The notes beneath the pieces were generated by a model, which was not told the DNA's origin, did not search any database, and saw only the letters and a program-made list of their open reading frames with translations. The position numbers and the translations under genes were made by a program. Below are positions 58,605 through 64,000 of a stretch of DNA of 64,000 bases, in pieces. How positions within the stretch are numbered: the stretch's first letter is position 1; every line of letters starts with the position of its first letter. The DNA comes from CAIYZT01 sp031385445 (GTDB lineage Bacteria > Pseudomonadota > Alphaproteobacteria > Rhodobacterales > Rhodobacteraceae): NCBI GenBank assembly GCA_031385445.1, contig JANNBM010000051.1, positions 62,001 to 126,000 on the forward strand, given 5' to 3'.

Positions 58605-59456
58605 ATGCCAGAATTGCCCGAAGTCGAAACCGTCCGGCAGGGGCTTTTGCCCGTGATGGCGGGCAAGGTGATTCAGCGCACGGCGGTCAATTTCGCCGGT
58701 CTGCGCTGGCCGTTTCCGCCGCGCATGGCAGAACGGCTGAGCGGGGTGCGGGTTTTGGGGCTGCGGCGGCGGTCAAAGTATATCCTTGCCGATTTGTCGA
58801 GCGCCGAGACTTTGCTGATCCATCTGGGCATGTCGGGGCGGATGCTGATTTCGGGGCAGATGATCGGGACGCATTTTCACGATCATCCCGCGCCGCAAAA
58901 GCATGACCATGTGGTGATGACGATGGAAGATGGCGCGCGGGTGACGTTCAACGACGCGCGGCGGTTTGGCGCGATGGATCTGATGCCGACTGCCGGGGCA
59001 GAGGCGCATCCGCTGCTCGCGGGGCTTGGACCGGAGCCTTTGGGCAACGGGTTTGACGAAGATTATCTGACCGGGCGCCTTGCCGGGCGGCGGACGCCGG
59101 TCAAATCGGCGCTGCTGGATCAGAAGATCATCGCGGGGCTGGGCAATATCTATGTCTGCGAAGTGCTGCTGCGGGCGGGGATCCATCCGGCCCGGCTGGC
59201 CGGGGATTTGGGGCCGGTGCAGGTGGCGCGGCTGGTGCCGATCATTCGGGACGTTTTGGCCGAAGCGATTGCGGCGGGCGGCTCATCCTTGCGCGACTAT
59301 CGGCAGGCGGACGGCGAGCTGGGCTATTTTCAGCACAATTTCCGGGTCTATGGCCGGGAGGGCGAGGGTTGCACCACCCCCGGCTGCGGGGCGGTGATTG
59401 AGCGCATCGTCCAGTCGGGCCGGTCGAGTTTCTTTTGCCCGGCTTGTCAGACCTAG
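58605..59456 (+). CDS. mutM: Formamidopyrimidine-DNA glycosylase
   Basis: A 283-aa DNA repair glycosylase/AP lyase for 8-oxoguanine. It begins MPELPEVETVRQGL with catalytic P2 and E3. K58 lies in RRRSKYILADL, the core contains LLIHLGMSGRM, and ALLDQKIIAGLGNIYVCEVL is the helix-two-turn-helix. The zinc finger is CTTPGCG...FFCPACQT with four Cys at the end. Confidence 0.96.
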   Translation: MPELPEVETVRQGLLPVMAGKVIQRTAVNFAGLRWPFPPRMAERLSGVRVLGLRRRSKYILADLSSAETLLIHLGMSGRMLISGQMIGTHFHDHPAPQKHDHVVMTMEDGARVTFNDARRFGAMDLMPTAGAEAHPLLAGLGPEPLGNGFDEDYLTGRLAGRRTPVKSALLDQKIIAGLGNIYVCEVLLRAGIHPARLAGDLGPVQVARLVPIIRDVLAEAIAAGGSSLRDYRQADGELGYFQHNFRVYGREGEGCTTPGCGAVIERIVQSGRSSFFCPACQT

Positions 59457-59507
59457 TTTGACGCGAAGGCGCCTGATAGGGACGGGCAACATTCAGAGGG
59501 CCGCGCG

Positions 59508-60287
59508 ATGAGCTATGAAATGATTTTGACCGAAACCCCGGAGCCGGGTGTCTTGGTGATTCGGCTGAACCGTCCGGCGGTGCTGAATGCGCTGAATGCG
59601 CAGATGATGCGCGAATTGGCGGCGGCGCTTGGGGCGGCGGACGGCGATCCGGCGGTGCGGGCGATTGTGATCACCGGGTCGGAAAAGGCCTTTGCCGCCG
59701 GGGCGGACATTGCCGAGATGGCCGATCATAGCTTTGCCGATGCCTTTATGTCTGACAGTTTTGGCCCCGAAACCGAAGCGATATCGCGTATCCGCAAGCC
59801 AGTTATCGCGGCGGTGGCGGGTTATGCCCTTGGCGGGGGATGCGAGTTGGCGATGATGTGCGATTTCATCATTGCGGCCGACTCGGCGCGGTTTGGTCAG
59901 CCCGAGGTCAATCTGGGCGTGATCGCGGGCATGGGCGGCACGCAGCGACTGACCCGCGCGGTCGGCAAGGCGAAGTCGATGGAAATGAACCTGACAGGCC
60001 GTTTGATGGACGCCGCCGAGGCGGAGCGATCAGGGCTGGTTGCGCGGGTTGTGGCGAGTGATCAGCTGATGGCGGAGGCAATCAAATCAGCGCGGGCGAT
60101 TGCGGCCAAATCGGCGGTGACGGTGCGGGCGGTGAAAGAATCGGTCAACCGGGCGGGCGAGAGCAGCCTGCGCGAGGGGCTGCTTTTTGAACGGCGGCTG
60201 TTTCACGCGCTGTTTTCGACCCAGGATCAAAAGGAAGGCATGCAAGCCTTTTTGGCAAAACGCCCGGCAGAGTTCAAAGACCGCTGA
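59508..60287 (+). CDS. Enoyl-CoA hydratase
   Basis: A 259-aa crotonase-family enzyme hydrating trans-2-enoyl-CoA. Oxyanion-hole segments are SEKAFAAGADIAEMA and AGYALGGGCELAMMCDFIIA. The two catalytic glutamates sit in FGQPEVNLGVIAGMGGTQRL and KAKSMEMNLTGRLMDAAEAE. It is a short-chain, FadB1-like housekeeping gene between mutM and rpsT. Confidence 0.92.
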   Translation: MSYEMILTETPEPGVLVIRLNRPAVLNALNAQMMRELAAALGAADGDPAVRAIVITGSEKAFAAGADIAEMADHSFADAFMSDSFGPETEAISRIRKPVIAAVAGYALGGGCELAMMCDFIIAADSARFGQPEVNLGVIAGMGGTQRLTRAVGKAKSMEMNLTGRLMDAAEAERSGLVARVVASDQLMAEAIKSARAIAAKSAVTVRAVKESVNRAGESSLREGLLFERRLFHALFSTQDQKEGMQAFLAKRPAEFKDR

Positions 60288-60444
60288 TTCTTCTGTTCCC
60301 TTTCGCAAATATATCCCCTATAGGCCGCAATTACATGCGCGTGGGCCCGCTTAGGCAAGAATCACTCCCCTCACTCTTGGCGGGGCCTTTGGTCTTTACG
60401 TGCACCCGAAATGCAACTGATAAAGACCCAAGGATAAAGAGCCC

Positions 60445-60714
60445 ATGGCAAACACCGAACAGTCCAAAAAGCGCGCGCGCCAGTCCGAAGCCCGCTATGC
60501 CGTTAATAAAGCACGCCGTTCGCGCATTCGCACCTTCTTGCGCAAAGTCGAAGAAGCCATCGCATCGGGTGATCCCGAAGCGGCAGCAGGTGCATTGAAG
60601 GCCGCGCAGCCCGAACTGATGCGCGGCGTCAGCAAAGGCGTGATGCACAAGAACACCGTGTCGCGCAAAATTTCGCGGCTGGCGTCGCGTGTGAAGGCCG
60701 TCGTCAAGGCTTGA
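60445..60714 (+). CDS. rpsT: 30S ribosomal protein S20
   Basis: An 89-aa basic helical protein: MANTEQSKKRARQSEARYAV, NKARRSRIRTFLRKVEEAIA, and GVMHKNTVSRKISRLASRVK. It is followed by a clear intrinsic terminator. Confidence 0.97.
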   Translation: MANTEQSKKRARQSEARYAVNKARRSRIRTFLRKVEEAIASGDPEAAAGALKAAQPELMRGVSKGVMHKNTVSRKISRLASRVKAVVKA

Positions 60715-60738
60715 TCACCGCTAAGACATTGAATTAAA

Positions 60739-60767
60739 GGGCATATCCAGCCGGATGTGCCCTTTTT
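60739..60767 (+). terminator. Intrinsic terminator of rpsT
   Basis: GGGCATATCC (60739-60748), loop AGCC, GGATGTGCCC (60753-60762), then TTTTTC. It lies 24 bp after the rpsT stop. Confidence 0.92.
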
Positions 60768-60768
60768 C

Positions 60769-61188
60769 TTTGGTTTATTCCGATGATAACTTTGGGACTG
60801 CGTTGCTAATCTGCATGACCGGACAGATTCGCAACGTCTTTTTCGTGTCAAGCGCGTTGTTCAGTTGCATGGCGTCTGAAAGGCTTGTTAGCCTGTTCAA
60901 GCGATTCACGTCGACCAGGGGGATACGGACGGATTTGCGGGACAAAATGCTCCTTTGCGGCTGCTGCCAGCTGTTTTGGATAGAAAAAACGTCTCGTGGG
61001 TGCGTTTTGCAGGGAATCAGGGAAAGGCCGGGATGCGGTGCGAGGCGCCGCGCCACAGGCTTTCCTTGTTTTGGGGATAAGGTCAGCGTCATGCGCTGAG
61101 TCTATTCCCGTGCCCGCAGTTTCCTGGACGCTCGTAGATTGGTTGAAATGAATTGAACACGGCCGCGCTTTGATGCGGGTTTGACCAG
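60769..61188. other. rpsT-dnaA intergenic region, candidate replication origin
   Basis: A 420-bp gap without a convincing gene (short ORFs on both strands lack family features). One 9-mer, TTATCCCCA on the minus strand (61072-61080), differs from the DnaA box TTATCCACA by one base; CTATCCAAA at about 60977 is weaker. No A/T-rich unwinding element is obvious. It holds the dnaA promoter; origin function is inferred from gene order only. Confidence 0.35.
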
Positions 61189-62574
61189 ATGGCATGGGTA
61201 ATGACGAACGACACTTGGGGACTGATCAAAGAAGAGCTTGCCGCGCGGGTCGGGAAGAACAATTACGTCACATGGATTGAACCCCTGCGGCTGCGCACGC
61301 TCGCCGACGGCGTGGTGCATTTCGAAGTGCCGACCAGCTTTTTCGCCAATTGGGTGCAGCGCAATTTTTCCGAACAGATCCTTGGTCATCTGAATGGCAA
61401 GGGCCACGAGGTTTCGCGGGTCGAGTTTTCGGTTCTGACCCCGGCCCATCCGATTTCGGCCGCGGCCCGCACGCAGGCAACCGCGCTTCGGCCCGCGCCG
61501 AAGTCTGGGCGCATCCGCCCCGCATCCGAGCCATTGCCGGGTGCCGCGCTGGACGGACGTTTTACCTTTGACAGTTTTGTGGTGGGAAAGCCCAACGAAT
61601 TGGCCCATGCCGCCGCGCGCCGTGTGGCCGAGGGCGGTCCGGTTTCGTTCAATCCGCTGTTTCTTTATGGCGGCGTTGGTTTGGGCAAAACCCACCTGAT
61701 GCACGCCATCGCGCATGAATTGCAGATGCGTCAGCCGCAGTTGCGGGTGCTGTATCTGTCGGCCGAACAGTTCATGTACCGCTTTGTGCAGGCGTTGCGC
61801 GAACAGCAGATCATGGATTTCAAGGAAATCTTCCGTTCCGTCGATGTGCTGATGGTTGATGATGTACAGTTCATCGCGGGCAAAGACAGCACGCAAGAAG
61901 AGTTCTTTCACACGTTCAACGCGCTGGTCGATCAGAACAAGCAGATCGTTATCTCCGCCGACCGTGCGCCGGGCGAGATCAAGGGACTGGAAGAGCGTAT
62001 TCAGTCGCGTCTGCAATGCGGCTTGGTCGTGGATCTGCATCCAACCGATTATGAGCTGCGGCTTGGGATTTTGCAGAAAAAGGCCGAGTTTTATCGCCAG
62101 CAGTACAAGGGTCTGGAAATCGCGGGTGGCGTGGTGGAGTTTCTGGCGCACCGCATCACAACCAACGTGCGCGTGCTGGAAGGCGCGCTGACGCGGCTTT
62201 TCGCCTTTGCCTCGCTCGTCGGCCGGGAAATTACGCTGGAACTGACGCAGGATTGTCTGGCCGATATCCTGCGCGCCAGCGATCGCAAGCTGACCATCGA
62301 AGAGATTCAGCGCAAGGTGGCCGAGCATTACAATATCCGGCTGTCCGACATGATCGGGCCAAAGCGGCTGCGCAATATCGCCCGGCCCCGCCAAGTGGCG
62401 ATGTATTTGGCCAAACAGCTGACGCCGCGGTCCTTGCCCGAAATTGGCCGCCGGTTTGGCGGGCGCGATCACACCACGATCATGCACGGTGTGCGCAAGA
62501 TTGAAGAGCTGATGGCGACCGACAGCCAGCTGAGCGACGATCTTTTGTTGCTTCGCCGGCTGTTGCAGGGCTGA
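61189..62574 (+). CDS. dnaA: Chromosomal replication initiator DnaA
   Basis: A 461-aa initiator. Domain I (WGLIKEELAARVGKNNYVTW) is followed by an Ala/Pro/Arg-rich linker. The AAA+ domain has Walker A YGGVGLGKTHLMHAI, sensor I-like DVLMVDDVQFIAGKDSTQEE and arginine-finger EERIQSRLQCGL. Domain IV contains FGGRDHTTIMHGVRKIEELM, the DnaA-box-binding signature. ATG 61189 is used; ATG 61201 (MTNDTWG) is an equally good start. dnaN and recF follow on the same strand. Confidence 0.97.
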   Translation: MAWVMTNDTWGLIKEELAARVGKNNYVTWIEPLRLRTLADGVVHFEVPTSFFANWVQRNFSEQILGHLNGKGHEVSRVEFSVLTPAHPISAAARTQATALRPAPKSGRIRPASEPLPGAALDGRFTFDSFVVGKPNELAHAAARRVAEGGPVSFNPLFLYGGVGLGKTHLMHAIAHELQMRQPQLRVLYLSAEQFMYRFVQALREQQIMDFKEIFRSVDVLMVDDVQFIAGKDSTQEEFFHTFNALVDQNKQIVISADRAPGEIKGLEERIQSRLQCGLVVDLHPTDYELRLGILQKKAEFYRQQYKGLEIAGGVVEFLAHRITTNVRVLEGALTRLFAFASLVGREITLELTQDCLADILRASDRKLTIEEIQRKVAEHYNIRLSDMIGPKRLRNIARPRQVAMYLAKQLTPRSLPEIGRRFGGRDHTTIMHGVRKIEELMATDSQLSDDLLLLRRLLQG

Positions 62575-62674
62575 TGGCGCAAAAAGCGCTTGGCTTGCAG
62601 CGGAAAACCGCTAATTTCGACCTCCCTGACCGGGCCTAACCCGGGGCCTGAGGCGGCGGCAAAGGAATGGAACG

Positions 62675-63793
62675 ATGAAGCTTTCGATTGAACGTGCAAC
62701 GCTGCTAAAGGCGCTGGCCCAGGCCCAATCGGTCGTGGAGCGGCGCAACACCATTCCGATCCTTGCCAATGTGCTGATCGAGGCGGAGGGCGCGCAGGTG
62801 TCGTTCCGCGCCACAGATCTGGACATAGAGGTGGTGGACCGCGCACCTGCGATGGTGGAACGGGGCGGAGCGACGACGGTTTCGGCGGTGATGCTGCACG
62901 AGATTGTGCGCAAACTGCCGGATGGATCGCTGGTCAGCCTGACCGAGGATGCCGCGACGGGGCGGTTGACGATCATGGCGGGACGCTCGACCTTCAGCCT
63001 TGCCACGCTGCCGCGCGAGGATTTCCCCGTGATGGCAAGTTCGGAATATTCATCGAACTTCAGCGCCAAAGCTCCGGTGCTGCGCCGCTTGTTCGACAAG
63101 GCAAAGTTTGCGATCTCGACCGAAGAGACGCGGTATTACCTGAACGGGGTTTACATGCATGTCTCGGCGGGCGACGAGGGCCCGGTGCTGCGCTGCGTGG
63201 CGACCGATGGGCACCGTCTGGCGCGGATTGACGCGCCTTTGCCGGAGGGCGCCAAGGATATGCCGGGCGTGATCGTGCCGCGTAAAACTGTGGGCGAATT
63301 GCGCAAGCTGCTGGACGATGACGATGCGATGATCGCGGTGTCGGTTTCAGAAACCAAAGTGCGCTTTGCCACGCCTGCGATTCAGCTGACGTCAAAGGTG
63401 ATCGACGGCACCTTCCCCGATTACACGCGGGTGATTCCGACCGGAAACACGCGCCGGCTGGAAGTGGACGCGAGCGAGTTTGCCAAGGCGGTGGACCGGG
63501 TTGCAACCGTGTCGTCAGAACGCTCGCGCGCGGTCAAACTGTCGCTGGACGAAGACAGGCTGGTGCTGTCGGTCAACGCGCCCGATTCGGGGGCGGCCGA
63601 AGAAGAACTGGCCGTTGCCTATAGCGACGAGCGGCTGGAGATCGGGTTTAACGCCAAATATCTGCTGGAAATCGCCAGTCAGGTGGACCGCGAGAACGCG
63701 GTGTTCCTGTTCAACTCCTCTGGTGATCCGACGCTGATGCGCGAGGGCAACGACATGAGCGCGGTCTATGTCGTGATGCCGATGCGCGTGTGA
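62675..63793 (+). CDS. dnaN: DNA polymerase III beta sliding clamp
   Basis: A 372-aa clamp with three beta-clamp domains: MKLSIERATLLKALAQAQSV, IPILANVLIEAEGAQVSFRA, and a C-terminal EIASQVDRENAVFLFNSSGD ending YVVMPMRV. It is 100 bp after dnaA and in the standard order before recF. Confidence 0.97.
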   Translation: MKLSIERATLLKALAQAQSVVERRNTIPILANVLIEAEGAQVSFRATDLDIEVVDRAPAMVERGGATTVSAVMLHEIVRKLPDGSLVSLTEDAATGRLTIMAGRSTFSLATLPREDFPVMASSEYSSNFSAKAPVLRRLFDKAKFAISTEETRYYLNGVYMHVSAGDEGPVLRCVATDGHRLARIDAPLPEGAKDMPGVIVPRKTVGELRKLLDDDDAMIAVSVSETKVRFATPAIQLTSKVIDGTFPDYTRVIPTGNTRRLEVDASEFAKAVDRVATVSSERSRAVKLSLDEDRLVLSVNAPDSGAAEEELAVAYSDERLEIGFNAKYLLEIASQVDRENAVFLFNSSGDPTLMREGNDMSAVYVVMPMRV

Positions 63794-63800
63794 CGGGCCG

Positions 63801-63859
63801 CCGGGGGCGCTTCGCCCCCCGGACCCCCAGAGGATATTTTTGGACAGATGAAAGGGCAG
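63801..63859 (+). repeat. Hairpin plus GGATATTTTT-GGACAGATGAA repeat, copy 2
   Basis: Hairpin CCGGGGGCGC/CGCCCCCCGG (63801-63822) then core GGATATTTTTGGACAGATGA and AAGGGCAG (63832-63859), between dnaN and recF. The core's AAAGGGCAG also serves as the likely ribosome site of recF. Confidence 0.65.
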
Positions 63860-63863
63860 CGCG

Positions 63864-64000
63864 GTGAGTGGTCTTGCCATCACATCGCTGATTTTAAGCC
63901 ATTTCCGCAGCCATAGGGCGGCGCGTTTGCAGTTTGACGGGCGGCCGGTGGCGATTGTCGGGCCGAACGGGGCGGGAAAAACCAACATTCTGGAAGCGGT
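63864..64000 (+). CDS. recF: DNA replication/repair protein RecF, N-terminal fragment
   Basis: The first 45 codons are in the window. From the GTG at 63864 the frame reads VSGLAITSLILSHFRSHRAA and the Walker A AIVGPNGAGKTNILEA, diagnostic for the SMC-like ATPase RecF. Its position after dnaN is standard. It continues past the window edge. Confidence 0.9.
   Translation, partial: MSGLAITSLILSHFRSHRAARLQFDGRPVAIVGPNGAGKTNILEA

Noticed and set aside
60755..61099. Small gene(s) in the rpsT-dnaA gap
   Set aside because: The frames on both strands start inside the rpsT terminator or lack a ribosome site, and show no conserved features.
61102..62487. Minus-strand 461-codon open frame
   Set aside because: Antisense to dnaA; same length as dnaA by frame mirroring, no motif.

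Overview
The window is chromosomal DNA of a GC-rich alphaproteobacterium, almost certainly a marine Rhodobacteraceae (Roseobacter group). The evidence is a roseobacter-type trimethylamine monooxygenase, the flaF/flbT flagellin-control pair, the rpsT-dnaA-dnaN-recF order, and a GC-rich hairpin plus GGATATTTTT repeat that I associate with Rhodobacterales intergenic regions. Both ends cut a gene: a sarcosine oxidase-type alpha subunit on the left and recF on the right.

Positions 1-16749 form a methylated-amine block. It holds tmm (trimethylamine to TMAO), tdm (TMAO to dimethylamine plus formaldehyde), dmmDABC (dimethylamine to methylamine) and soxB-soxD-soxA of a heterotetrameric sarcosine oxidase/N-methylglutamate dehydrogenase family enzyme. 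An APC permease, an EamA-type transporter and a GlxA-type AraC regulator lie among them. Several subunits can pass one-carbon units to tetrahydrofolate (GcvT domains). gmaS and mgs are not in view. Two related structured intergenic elements (about 2800-2976 and 12836-12966) sit directly before soxD and dmmD. The back-to-back tails of two broken genes lie between tmm and the permease.

Positions 16819-33808 form an amino-sugar (GlcNAc/chitobiose-like) catabolic block. The minus strand carries an ABC importer, a Gfo/Idh/MocA oxidoreductase, two SIS-domain proteins, a ROK kinase and NagA, with five genes joined by 4-nt overlaps. A GntR/UTRA regulator and a cytoplasmic GH20 hexosaminidase diverge from it. 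A TMADH/N-methylproline-demethylase-like flavoprotein, a 118-bp tandem repeat, a KbaZ/GatZ protein and a BadF-type kinase follow.

Positions 33958-40173 are a compact six-gene operon: a NicX-like ring-cleavage enzyme, an acyl-CoA-dehydrogenase-like flavoprotein, an SRPBCC-alpha/beta hydrolase fusion, a TetR regulator, a glutamine-synthetase-like ligase and a flavin reductase. It looks like a catabolic pathway for an N-heterocycle and is the best candidate here for a poorly described system. A palindrome just upstream is a likely TetR operator.

Positions 40352-43894 carry dapD and a DEAD-box helicase with a long KPYAPR-repeat tail. Positions 44077-56244 are a flagellar cluster (fliL, flgH, flgA, flgG, flgF, fliQ, fliE, flgC, flgB, fliI, DUF1217, flbT, flaF, flagellin, FlgN-like, flgJ, fliK, flgD). 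Positions 56254-64000 carry ubiB, ubiE, mutM, an enoyl-CoA hydratase, rpsT, dnaA, dnaN and the start of recF. The rpsT-dnaA gap is the obvious place to look for the chromosomal origin. I saw no tRNA, rRNA, CRISPR array, transposase or prophage gene.
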